Shown piece by piece: positions 54,087 to 62,987 of a stretch of DNA of 64,000 bases (position 1 is the first letter of the stretch; every line of letters begins with the position of its first letter). Made by a program: the position numbers and the translations under genes. The stretch spans positions 62,001-126,000 of the forward strand of contig JAKAGV010000017.1 in the NCBI GenBank assembly GCA_021815405.1. Direction: 5' to 3'. The notes beneath the pieces are model-generated. The model was not told the origin of the DNA and ran no database searches. It worked only from the letters and a program-made list of their open reading frames with translations. Source of the stretch: Bacteroidota bacterium. Its GTDB lineage: Bacteria > Bacteroidota > Ignavibacteria > Ignavibacteriales > Ignavibacteriaceae.

Positions 54087-55097
54087 TTACATTGTCAATG
54101 ACATTATCGCCTTTGCAGTATGCAGCCTGTTTTCAGCTTCATCATAAACAATAGAAATCTCAGGGTTATCTATAATTTCGTCAGTTACTTCATGCCCTCT
54201 GTCGGCGGGTAAAGCATGCATCAGTTTAACATTTTTATCTGCAAGATGGATACGCTTATTATCGCAAATCCAATTTTTATATTTTTCAAGATTGGATTTC
54301 ATTTCGAGCTTGTACTCGTTTTCGTTCTTCAAATAATCATTCACATCATAATATCCAAAGCCTCCCCAATTTTTTGGAATAACGATTTGAGCTCCTTCAA
54401 ATGCTTCATCCATATCATTTGTAAATTTCAAACTGCCGCCTCCGGCACCTGCATTTTGATAAGCCTGATCAACAATATCTTTGCTAAGAGGAAATTCTTT
54501 AGGATGAGCCACTGTTACATCAATTCCGTATCTAGGGAAAAGAAGAATTTGAGTTTGAGGGACCGAGAGCGGCTTTGAATGAGTATCTGCATAAGCCCAT
54601 GAAATTGTAACCTTCAATCCATTTGTATTTTTGCCGAAGTATTCAAAAATAGTCATCAAATCCGCAATCCCCTGAAAAGGATGATAAACATCATCCTGCA
54701 ATGACATAACAGGACGAGAAGAATGCTTAGCCATTTCCTTCAGGTAATCTCGACCGATTCCATAAAAACAATTCCTGGAAGCAATACCATGTCCCATCCG
54801 CGAAAGAATGATTGCCGTATCTTTTGCAGATTCGCCGTGAGAAAGCTGCATTTTATCTGTAGTAAGGTCATGTGCATGCCCGCCAAGCTGAGTCATTCCA
54901 GCTTCCATTGAGTTGCGAGTGCGAGTTGACTGTTCAAAAAATATCATGAACAAAGTTTTATCGGAAAGATATCGTGTGGAAATTTCTTTTTTAAATTTAT
55001 CTTTTAAATCGAAAGAAGTTTCGAACACTATATCCAGTTCTTCCTTTGTCCAATCCTGGCAAGTAAGAAAATGTTTCCCTCTCAAATTTGAATTCAT
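54087..55097 (-). CDS. ygeW: YgeW-type knotted carbamoyltransferase
   Basis: 336 residues. Aspartate/ornithine carbamoyltransferase superfamily with carbamoyl-phosphate motif FFEQSTRTRNSMEAGMTQLG, the insert GGHAHDLTTDKMQLSHGES, HPFQGIADLMTI (HPxQ) and LMHALPADRGHEVTDE of the second domain. These residues match the YgeW group, whose natural substrate has long been unclear but which is linked to anaerobic purine use, with carbamoyl phosphate from a carbamoylated product giving ATP through carbamate kinase. GAGGG ribosome site. Located 43 bp after ygeY. Confidence 0.92.
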   Translation of the reverse strand: MNSNLRGKHFLTCQDWTKEELDIVFETSFDLKDKFKKEISTRYLSDKTLFMIFFEQSTRTRNSMEAGMTQLGGHAHDLTTDKMQLSHGESAKDTAIILSRMGHGIASRNCFYGIGRDYLKEMAKHSSRPVMSLQDDVYHPFQGIADLMTIFEYFGKNTNGLKVTISWAYADTHSKPLSVPQTQILLFPRYGIDVTVAHPKEFPLSKDIVDQAYQNAGAGGGSLKFTNDMDEAFEGAQIVIPKNWGGFGYYDVNDYLKNENEYKLEMKSNLEKYKNWICDNKRIHLADKNVKLMHALPADRGHEVTDEIIDNPEISIVYDEAENRLHTAKAIMSLTM

Positions 55098-55139
55098 TTG
55101 ACCCTCTTATTTTTAGTAATTTATTTTAATTTAAATAAC

Positions 55140-56324
55140 TTAAAAGATCGAACAATAATAAGCGTAAAATGCCGAAGCTTTTACAAGATGCTCAATTGGA
55201 ACTTTTTCATTTGGTGCATGCGCAAAGACTTCATTGCCCGGACCAAAACCGATTATAGGAATTCCATATATACCATTTATTACAACTCCATTAGATGAGA
55301 AAGTCCATTTATCAATTACCGGTTTTTCACCAAATATTTTTGAAAAAGTTTCAACGCCGGTTTTAATTACAGGATTATTTTCCTCAATCTGCCATGTAGG
55401 AAAATATTTCTCCATACCATATTCTAATCCGGTATATGCTTTTGCCTTATAATTCAGAAGCTTAACTTCCGCGTTCATTCCTTGTACTATTTCTTCAATT
55501 TGTTTAATAGCAGATTCTTTATTCTCTCCATTTGTCAGTCTTCTATCAAGGTGAATTTTGCAATAATCCGCCACCGCACACAAAGAAGGACTAGATGAAA
55601 CAATTTCCGAAATAGTTACAGTTCCTTTTCCAAGGAATGAATCGTCAGCAAGTCTGTCATTTAATTTTTCAATTTCAAGAGCAGCTTTCGAAGCCGCATA
55701 AATAGCATTCTTCCCGCGTTCAGGTGCCGAGCCATGTGCCGAGAGTCCCTGGAAGGAAACTTCAATTTCCATTCTTCCACGATGCCCGCGATAGATATTT
55801 AAATTTGTAGGTTCGGTAATAATAACACAGTCGGGCTTAATTTTATCTTCTTCGATGATATATTTCCATGGCAGACCGTCACAGTCTTCTTCCATTACTG
55901 ACCCGACAAAATAAATTGTAACATCATTTTGAATGCCGATCTCCTTTAAGATCTTTCCCGCGGTTACAAATGATGCCGGACCTCCTGTCTGATCAGCACT
56001 GCCTCTACCATGAACGTAACCGTTTTTTATCGCTCCTCCAAAAGGATCGAAGTTCCAGTTCTTTTCATTGCCAGCATCAACAGTATCGATATGTCCGTCA
56101 ATTGCGATTATTTTTTTGCCGCTCCCAATCCTCCCTATTACATTTCCCAAACCATCAATAAATACTTCATCAAATCCAGCATCAAGCATCATTTGCTTAA
56201 GCTCTTCAGCAGTTTCTTTTTCATGACAGCTTAATGATTTATGTTTTATTAATTTTGATAAGTTGTTGGCTGTAAATTCCGAGTAATTTTCGGCAAGTGT
56301 AAGAATTTGTTCGGTTAAATTCAT
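55140..56324 (-). CDS. ygeY: YgeY-type M20 family metallopeptidase/deacylase
   Basis: 394 residues from ATG 56324, with GAGGG just upstream; the longer frame lacks one. M20 zinc enzyme: IAIDGHIDTVDAG (metal His/Asp), NGYVHGRGSADQTGG, VGSVMEEDCDGLPW (Glu pair), EPTNLNIYRGHRGRMEIEVSFQG, LDRRLTNGE and near the end FAHAPNEKVPIEHLVKA. Length and motifs fit YgeY of the E. coli purine island, thought to hydrolyse an acyclic ureido or amide intermediate. First gene of the minus-strand six-gene operon, divergent from ygfK. Confidence 0.92.
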   Translation of the reverse strand: MNLTEQILTLAENYSEFTANNLSKLIKHKSLSCHEKETAEELKQMMLDAGFDEVFIDGLGNVIGRIGSGKKIIAIDGHIDTVDAGNEKNWNFDPFGGAIKNGYVHGRGSADQTGGPASFVTAGKILKEIGIQNDVTIYFVGSVMEEDCDGLPWKYIIEEDKIKPDCVIITEPTNLNIYRGHRGRMEIEVSFQGLSAHGSAPERGKNAIYAASKAALEIEKLNDRLADDSFLGKGTVTISEIVSSSPSLCAVADYCKIHLDRRLTNGENKESAIKQIEEIVQGMNAEVKLLNYKAKAYTGLEYGMEKYFPTWQIEENNPVIKTGVETFSKIFGEKPVIDKWTFSSNGVVINGIYGIPIIGFGPGNEVFAHAPNEKVPIEHLVKASAFYAYYCSIF

Positions 56325-56587
56325 TTGAACCCTCTTATGATATGTAATAATTGAATGTACAAAAGCAAGATTGAAAATGTTCAAACTTGTCCATAAACTT
56401 TTTCCCCTTAGATCTTTTCATAAAAACCCTTTACAATTTTTCTTACACTAAAATATAAAAAATAAAATTAAATAGTTAGTAAAAAATTTATTTTTTTATA
56501 AACTTGATATATATTTAGACTGTTATAAAAGATAAGTTTTTTGAAAACATTAGTTTAATTTCTCTACCTAATGGAAATGGGGTACTT
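56325..56587. promoter_or_regulatory. divergent control region of the purine island
   Basis: 263 bp of very AT-rich DNA between ygeY (minus) and ygfK (plus), which must carry promoters for two large operons. Near-matches to the Bacteroidota consensus occur (TAAGTTTTTTG at 56533-56543; CAAAAGCA at 56360 on the other strand) but spacing to a second element is wrong. No clear operator palindrome was seen. Confidence 0.45.
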
Positions 56588-59500
56588 ATGGCAAAACGTT
56601 TTGTACCGGTCGAGTTCAATCATCTTTTGATGTGGATTTTTAATGAATACTTTTCACAAGGTTCAATATTCGGAATACCGTCTTCCAAATTTTATATCAA
56701 AAAAAATAAGAACGATATCCCAATATTTAATCAATCAATCGAAACGCCGATAGGTCCAGCGGCAGGTCCGCACACGCAGCTAGCTCAAAATATAATCTCT
56801 TCCTATTTAGTTGGCGGAAGATTTATTGAATTGAAAACCGTCCAGGTCCTTGATTCAATTACTGTTTCTAAACCATGCATTGATGCTGAGGATGAATGCT
56901 ACAATGTTGAATGGTCTCAGGAATTAAATCTTGAACAATCATACGACGAATATCTAAAAGCCTGGTTGATAATCCATATCCTTGAACATGCATTAAATCT
57001 TTCATTGTCGCAAAATTCATTCATTTTCAATATAAGCCTTGGATATGATTTTAAAGGAATTACCTCCGGTAAGATGGATGAGTTTATTAACTCCATGAAA
57101 GATTCTTCCGGAAATAAATTGTTCGAACAATATAAGGAATTAATTCAAAGTAAGAGCTTTTATAAAAAGTTTCTCTCAGCTGCTTTAAATAATAACATTC
57201 TTAATGAAGAAGAGATTAATCGATTTCGAGAATCATTTTTAAATATCAATCATATTCCCCCCAATATTTCAGAATCAATTATTCTTTCGACTATGCACGG
57301 CTGTCCTCCAAACGAAATTGAAAAAATAGCTGAATATTTAATAAGAGTTAAGCAATTACATACTTTCATTAAATTAAATCCAACTCTTCTTGGAAAACGA
57401 AGAGTTGAAAATATTCTGTCTGAAACCGGTTTCAATAATATAAAGTTGAAAGATGAAAGTTTTGAGAAGGATTTGAAATTCAGTGAAGCGGAAGATGTAA
57501 TCAAAAGACTTCAAACATTTGCTGCTAATAATAAAAGAGAATTCGGAATAAAACTATCAAATACTCTTGGTGTGAAAAACAATAAGCTGAAATTACCGGA
57601 TGCGGAAATGTATTTATCCGGAAGAGCTTTGTTCCCGCTTACAATAAATCTTGCTTATGATTTAGCAAGGTCATTCAACGGTAAGATTGGAATTTCTTTT
57701 TCCGGCGGCGCAAATGCTTCAAACATTAAAGACATTTTGTCAACTGGAATATTCCCTGTCACAATGGTTACTGATTTATTAAAACCAGGTGGTTACCTAA
57801 GGCTGTTTGAAACTGCTAAAGCTGTGGAAGATATTGTTGTTAATAATATCCATGGAAGCCATATTCAACTTAACCAGCTCCAGCATCTTTCCGAAAATTC
57901 ACTTTCAGATTTAAATTATAACAAAGGGAAAAGAAAAACTAATGTAATAAAAATTTCCAAAAGACTTGGAAAGTTTGACTGCTATATTGCCCCATGCCAG
58001 GCAGCTTGTCCAATAGATCAGGATGTTTCTGAATATATTAGATTGATTGAAGAAAAGAAATTCAAGGAAGCTTACGAGGTTATCGCTGCAAAAAATCCTT
58101 TGCCTAATATTACTTCTTACATTTGCGAGCATCATTGTACTACTAAATGTACGAGATGGGATTATGATTCTCCTTTAGCTATACGCGAGTTAAAAAAAGA
58201 GGCAGCCCTGAAAGGTTATAACCAGTTCATCAAAGGACTGAGAAATAATAATTCTATGCAAGAAGCAAAAATAAATGTTGCAGTAATTGGTGCCGGACCT
58301 GCAGGATTATCTGCTGCATATTTTCTTTCGCTTTCAGGATTTGATGTAACAATATTTGAAAAAAGCAGCAAAGCCGGCGGTACGGTCAGCCATATCATTC
58401 CTGAATTTAGAATACCTAAAGAAATAATTACTAAAGATATAGAGTTTATTATTTCTTTAGGAGTAAAGATAAATTACAATGCTGATAGTCATTTTAATAT
58501 CAATGAGATTAAACAAAAAGATTTTAAATATATTTTTATTGGAATAGGCGCACTTCAACCAACCCAATTAAAATTAGATAAAAGTAATGGAAAGATATTA
58601 ACTTCTATCGAAATGCTTCGCTCATTCAATAAAAAAGAAAAGTTAAATCTTGGAAAAACCGTTGCGGTTATTGGAGGCGGCAACTCAGCAATGGATAGTG
58701 CTCGCGCAGCATTACGAGTTGATAAAGTTGAAAAAGTATTCATTATATATCGTCGTACACAAGAATTTATGCCGGCAGACAAAGAAGAATTTGAGGCTGC
58801 AATTTCTGACGGAGTTATATTTAAGGAACTTCTTGTCCCGGTTTCATTTGAAAATAATATTCTTAAATGCCAAAAAATGAAATTGGGAAAGATTGACAGC
58901 GACGGCAGGAGAAAAACAGTTCCCGTTCAAAATGAATATGAAGACATATTAGTAGATACTGTTATTTCCGCAATTGGGGAACAGGTGGATTTCGAGCTGC
59001 TTTCAAAAAATGAACTGCTGAAAGATTCTTTTGGAAAATTAATTGTGGATCCCATAACCTGCGAGACGAATATTGAAAATGTTTATATCGGCGGTGATGC
59101 ATTTAGAGGACCATCTTCTGTTGTTCAAGCTATTGCCGATGGGAAGAAAGCAGCAGACGATATTCTTTATAAAGAAGGTCGAATACTTTTTGATAAAATT
59201 CATTCTGACAATTATTATAACGTCCCTAATCGTCTAAAAGATATCCAGGAAAGAAAAGGCAAAGTATATAGCATCAATTCCGGAAAATTTGTTGATGAAG
59301 CTTCAAGATGTTTAGGATGTAATTTAATCTGTAATAAATGTGTTGAAGTTTGTCCAAACAGAGCAAATGTAGCTTTGGAATCAAATAATATAGGGAACGG
59401 TTTTATTAATGCTTATCAGATTATTCATCTTGATGGATTATGCAATGAATGCGGCAATTGCGAAACTTTTTGCCCTTACGATGACGCTCCGTATAAAACT

Positions 59501-59782
59501 AAACTGACGATATTCTGGTCGGAAAAGGATTTTCGCGACAGCATCAACAGCGGGTTTTATGTAAAAAGCAAAGTGAATGGGAATTCAGAGGTAGTTCAAA
59601 TTCAGTACCGCATAAATAATGAGATAGGAAAATATTTAAGCAGTGCAAATGGAATAATGCATACTATTAATCCCGCTAATTCTTCTGAAGAACTTGAGAG
59701 ACTTTCAAATATTATTTCGAACATTATCAAGAATTTTCCTTATCTCTTAAGTCCGTCGGAAAATAAAATATTTAAGGAATGA
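56588..59782 (+). CDS. ygfK: YgfK-type iron-sulfur flavoenzyme (putative selenate reductase subunit)
   Basis: 1064 residues, close to E. coli YgfK. N-terminal dihydroorotate/dihydropyrimidine-dehydrogenase-like barrel (1-440; IETPIGPAAGPHTQLAQNII, LSTMHGCPPNEIEKI, ISFSGGANASN). Then a GltD-type Fe-S region (CYIAPCQAACP 465-475; CEHHCTTKC 513-521), FAD and NAD(P) Rossmann motifs (GAGPAG 568-573; GGGNSA 696-701), and a C-terminal 2x[4Fe-4S] ferredoxin (Cys 908, 911, 915, 918, 922 and Cys 952, 955, 958, 962). Required for anaerobic uric-acid/purine use in enteric bacteria; probably supplies electrons to ring reduction. Followed 1 bp later by ssnA. Confidence 0.93.
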   Translation: MAKRFVPVEFNHLLMWIFNEYFSQGSIFGIPSSKFYIKKNKNDIPIFNQSIETPIGPAAGPHTQLAQNIISSYLVGGRFIELKTVQVLDSITVSKPCIDAEDECYNVEWSQELNLEQSYDEYLKAWLIIHILEHALNLSLSQNSFIFNISLGYDFKGITSGKMDEFINSMKDSSGNKLFEQYKELIQSKSFYKKFLSAALNNNILNEEEINRFRESFLNINHIPPNISESIILSTMHGCPPNEIEKIAEYLIRVKQLHTFIKLNPTLLGKRRVENILSETGFNNIKLKDESFEKDLKFSEAEDVIKRLQTFAANNKREFGIKLSNTLGVKNNKLKLPDAEMYLSGRALFPLTINLAYDLARSFNGKIGISFSGGANASNIKDILSTGIFPVTMVTDLLKPGGYLRLFETAKAVEDIVVNNIHGSHIQLNQLQHLSENSLSDLNYNKGKRKTNVIKISKRLGKFDCYIAPCQAACPIDQDVSEYIRLIEEKKFKEAYEVIAAKNPLPNITSYICEHHCTTKCTRWDYDSPLAIRELKKEAALKGYNQFIKGLRNNNSMQEAKINVAVIGAGPAGLSAAYFLSLSGFDVTIFEKSSKAGGTVSHIIPEFRIPKEIITKDIEFIISLGVKINYNADSHFNINEIKQKDFKYIFIGIGALQPTQLKLDKSNGKILTSIEMLRSFNKKEKLNLGKTVAVIGGGNSAMDSARAALRVDKVEKVFIIYRRTQEFMPADKEEFEAAISDGVIFKELLVPVSFENNILKCQKMKLGKIDSDGRRKTVPVQNEYEDILVDTVISAIGEQVDFELLSKNELLKDSFGKLIVDPITCETNIENVYIGGDAFRGPSSVVQAIADGKKAADDILYKEGRILFDKIHSDNYYNVPNRLKDIQERKGKVYSINSGKFVDEASRCLGCNLICNKCVEVCPNRANVALESNNIGNGFINAYQIIHLDGLCNECGNCETFCPYDDAPYKTKLTIFWSEKDFRDSINSGFYVKSKVNGNSEVVQIQYRINNEIGKYLSSANGIMHTINPANSSEELERLSNIISNIIKNFPYLLSPSENKIFKE

Positions 59783-59783
59783 A

Positions 59784-61106
59784 ATGCTGATTTTAAAAAA
59801 TGCTAAAGTAATTAATTTCTATCCGTCCGATATGACTGAAAATATTGATGTTATAATTGATAAAAATATTATTTTGGACGTCGGTAAAAATATCTCTGTT
59901 AAATATAAAGCGGATAAAATAATTTACTTATCCGGCAAATATATTTCGCCAGGTCTTGTATGCGCTCATAATCATTTTTATTCCTCACTGGCAAGAGGAA
60001 TTCTAGCACAAATAAAACCGGCAAATAATTTTCTGGAAATTCTAAAGAACTTGTGGTGGAAACTTGATCAATCTATTGATGAAGAAATACTTTATTATAG
60101 CGGAATTATCGGCGCACTCGAAGCCATTAAAGCCGGCACTACTGCTGTCATCGACCACAACTCCTCTCCGGGCTTTATTGAAGGCTCACTTAATACTCTG
60201 AAAAAATGTTTTAACGAAACCGGTCTCCGTGGAATTTTATGTTACGAGATAACAGATAGGAACGGAGTAAAGAAGATTCAGGAAAGTCTAAAAGAATCAA
60301 TAAAATTTATTTCAGAAATTAATGGAGAAAAAGAGAAAAGCAAATCAAACCTAGTTGAAGCTGCTGTAGGCGCTCATGCACAGTTTACTTTAAGCGATAA
60401 AACTCTTTCTTCGATTTCAGAATTAGTAAGTCAAAGTAAAAGAGGGATTCACATACATGTTTGCGAAGACAAATCTGATTTTGAATATGCTAAAAATAAT
60501 TTTAAAATGACTCCAATTGAAAGGCTTGAACGTTTTAATCTTTTAAATGATAAATCCATACTTGCTCATGGAGTTTATTTAACAAAGAAAGATATCAAAA
60601 TAATTAATGGAAATAATTCCTTCTTAGTTCATAATCCCCGCTCAAACATGAACAATGGAGTTGGCTATGTAAAATATCCTGGACTTGTTGACAACTCTGC
60701 TTTAGGCACTGATGGAATAGGTTCAAATATGCTTGAAGAAATTAAGTTTGCCCTTTTCAAAAACAACGATTCCAAGGACAAAATCCCAATCGAGAATTTT
60801 TTAAAATTCTTACAAAATGGAAATATAATCCTTGAACGCTATTTCAACAAGAAGTTTGGCAGAATAGCACCTGGTTATACTGCGGATATTGTTGCTTACG
60901 ATTATTCCTCCCCCACTCCATTTGTTAAAGAGAATTTAGCCGGACATTTAACTTTCGGTTTTTCATCAAGAGATGTAGAATCAGTAATAATTAATGGAAG
61001 GCTGGTGTATGAGAATAGGCAATTCACTTTTGATACTTCAAAGATATATTTAGAAGCAAGTAAAGTTGCCCAAAGTTTATGGGCACGAATGAATAAGCTA
61101 AAATAA
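59784..61106 (+). CDS. ssnA: SsnA-type aminohydrolase
   Basis: 440 residues. Amidohydrolase fold with CAHNHFYSSLARGI (HxH metal motif), TTAVIDHNSSPGFIEGSL, GIHIHVCEDKSD, LAHGVYLTKKD, NPRSNMNNGVGY and GTDGIGSNMLEEI. It matches SsnA of the E. coli island, a predicted purine-intermediate deaminase or ring hydrolase. Only 1 bp after ygfK, same operon. It is distinct from the 8-oxoguanine-deaminase-like enzyme at 44.8 kb; the island therefore encodes two amidohydrolases. Confidence 0.93.
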   Translation: MLILKNAKVINFYPSDMTENIDVIIDKNIILDVGKNISVKYKADKIIYLSGKYISPGLVCAHNHFYSSLARGILAQIKPANNFLEILKNLWWKLDQSIDEEILYYSGIIGALEAIKAGTTAVIDHNSSPGFIEGSLNTLKKCFNETGLRGILCYEITDRNGVKKIQESLKESIKFISEINGEKEKSKSNLVEAAVGAHAQFTLSDKTLSSISELVSQSKRGIHIHVCEDKSDFEYAKNNFKMTPIERLERFNLLNDKSILAHGVYLTKKDIKIINGNNSFLVHNPRSNMNNGVGYVKYPGLVDNSALGTDGIGSNMLEEIKFALFKNNDSKDKIPIENFLKFLQNGNIILERYFNKKFGRIAPGYTADIVAYDYSSPTPFVKENLAGHLTFGFSSRDVESVIINGRLVYENRQFTFDTSKIYLEASKVAQSLWARMNKLK

Positions 61107-61160
61107 TTTCTTTTGCAAGATAAAAATATAAATTGAAGACATCTCTCTATCTTTCATTCA

Positions 61161-62909
61161 TTATATTTCTACCGGAACTTCGTCCGTAATCAAAGCCCTG
61201 TAATGAATAATTTCATTAGCGATTTTTCTGTCTTCTATATTTCCATATTCCACAAGTACCGGATTTTGGATTGACCATCTTCTGCATACTTCTTCAATAA
61301 GCTCATTTCGAACAACAAGAACTAATATATTTTTGAATCCGGAAAAAATCTCATCTAAACTATTTGACCAACCTTCTCCTTTTAATTCAAGAGGACCTAT
61401 TTCATCAACTACGCATACGTCGAGACTTTTTACTTTTTCCAAGGCAAGTGCTTGTCGTCCAAATTTAAGACCTTCTTGTTCAAAATAGAAATTCCCAATT
61501 TTAACGTTATTTGAATTTGATTCGACTGAGCAAAGCTTCTTAGAGTTACCCGAACAGACATCCACAATATCAAATGCCGCGCGCTTATTTTCTGACCAAT
61601 ATCCCGGAGCTAGTATTCCACCGATATTCAATCCTTCAGCCCTCAAACATTCGACTGTCTTTGTAAGCAAAGTAGTTTTACCACTTCCTTTTTCTCCTTT
61701 AATAATAAATACTAAAGGTAATCCTGTGGAATGTTTTTCAATCCGCTCAAGCCAATCGTCAGCTTTTTTAATAAGCCTTGCAACAGATGAGACCGGCTGC
61801 TTAAAAATTTTTTTCTCTTCTGAAATGTTGGCAACCATAAAGGGAAGAATTCTGAATGCTGCTTCAAGTGACTGAGAGAACTGACTCATTCCTTTCTTCT
61901 TAAACCATTTTTCGATAACCGGATTCCTAATTTCAATGCTTATGCTTGAAAAACCGATTATCATTAAGAAAGCACGCAGGTTAATCGATACACCCAAATA
62001 AAATCCGGCTAACGCAGAATTTCCCGTATTATTGTTTAGATTGCTCAGCAGCCATCCGGAGAGCAATGCAATAACTATAATCGCAAACCAAAATTTCGGC
62101 TTTTTTAATCTCTTAAGATTTTGTTTATAAAGTATTATACAAACTACCACGTAAGACAAAATAAAAATAGATGAAATCCATAATGAAAAATTTCCTAATA
62201 AAATCAATCCGGCTGCTATAGCCGTTATGTGAAATAATAGCATAGGAATTGAATACTTCTGATCAATGTTATTAGGAATAATATTTATAGCTGATTTTAG
62301 ATTTGGAGAAGCTAAAAATTTTTCATCCGGAAAATTTTTCGACATTTGGCTAACTCTAATTCCTATTAGCCCAGCTATACCGCCGATAATTAAATCCAGA
62401 AAGAATAATAAGAAGATTAAAGTCCACGGATTTTCCATCGGAATATTCAATTGCTTAATAGCGAACTGGTATAACTTTGAATAAAGTTCTATGATATTAA
62501 ATCCATAGATTATAATTAGATTAATAATTTTATAGAAAAGAGACCATGATACAGCAAGCCCCCCGCCCAATATAAATCCGGCATAATTTGAACCTATAAA
62601 ACTGATGACAGCTTCCAGTATAAAAGCTTCCGCAGCAATGCTAATCATTGGTCCGAAAATGTCAGCGCTTGGGGAAATAGTTTTCATTACTGCACATATT
62701 AAACCAGCACGCCATATAATTCCATTAGCTTTCCAATAACGACTGCTGCCCACGAGAAGAATAACAGCAATAAATGTTAAAATGGTTCCGGAGAATGGGA
62801 TGTGGGCGTTGTGAAGAAAGCTTCCCAATATTATTTCGCTTGAAGCCCACAAACTACCGATAACAGATGCTTTAAGCCAGACTGAACTTAATTCGTTCTT
62901 CCCTTTCAA
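61161..62909 (-). CDS. fusion of ECF-like membrane parts with THEP1-type NTPase
   Basis: 582 residues, TTG start (the only start before an upstream in-frame stop). Residues about 10-190 contain six hydrophobic helices like an ECF transporter S component. Residues about 215-385 hold further helices and a charged helical segment (NPVIEKWFKKKGMSQF, AFRILPFMVANISEEKKIF) resembling EcfT/CbiQ coupling helices, though without the classical Ala-Arg-Gly motifs. Residues 398-582 are an NTPase_1/THEP1 P-loop domain: GEKGSGKTT (405-413) and VCVVDEIGPLEL (498-509). It is between ssnA and an acetate-kinase-like gene, so a purine-related uptake or signalling role is inferred. Confidence 0.7.
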   Translation of the reverse strand: MKGKNELSSVWLKASVIGSLWASSEIILGSFLHNAHIPFSGTILTFIAVILLVGSSRYWKANGIIWRAGLICAVMKTISPSADIFGPMISIAAEAFILEAVISFIGSNYAGFILGGGLAVSWSLFYKIINLIIIYGFNIIELYSKLYQFAIKQLNIPMENPWTLIFLLFFLDLIIGGIAGLIGIRVSQMSKNFPDEKFLASPNLKSAINIIPNNIDQKYSIPMLLFHITAIAAGLILLGNFSLWISSIFILSYVVVCIILYKQNLKRLKKPKFWFAIIVIALLSGWLLSNLNNNTGNSALAGFYLGVSINLRAFLMIIGFSSISIEIRNPVIEKWFKKKGMSQFSQSLEAAFRILPFMVANISEEKKIFKQPVSSVARLIKKADDWLERIEKHSTGLPLVFIIKGEKGSGKTTLLTKTVECLRAEGLNIGGILAPGYWSENKRAAFDIVDVCSGNSKKLCSVESNSNNVKIGNFYFEQEGLKFGRQALALEKVKSLDVCVVDEIGPLELKGEGWSNSLDEIFSGFKNILVLVVRNELIEEVCRRWSIQNPVLVEYGNIEDRKIANEIIHYRALITDEVPVEI

Positions 62910-62987
62910 CTTATTTTTCTTTCATAAATCTTTCAATTTGAAATCTAAGTTGAAATATAGGATTTTTCCTCAAAATATTTAGCGCCC

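Noticed and set aside
56325-56587. Exact Bacteroidota promoters between ygeY and ygfK
   Set aside because: Only partial TAnnTTTG-like sites are present and their distances to a TTTG element are 14 or 26 bases, outside the usual 19-21.
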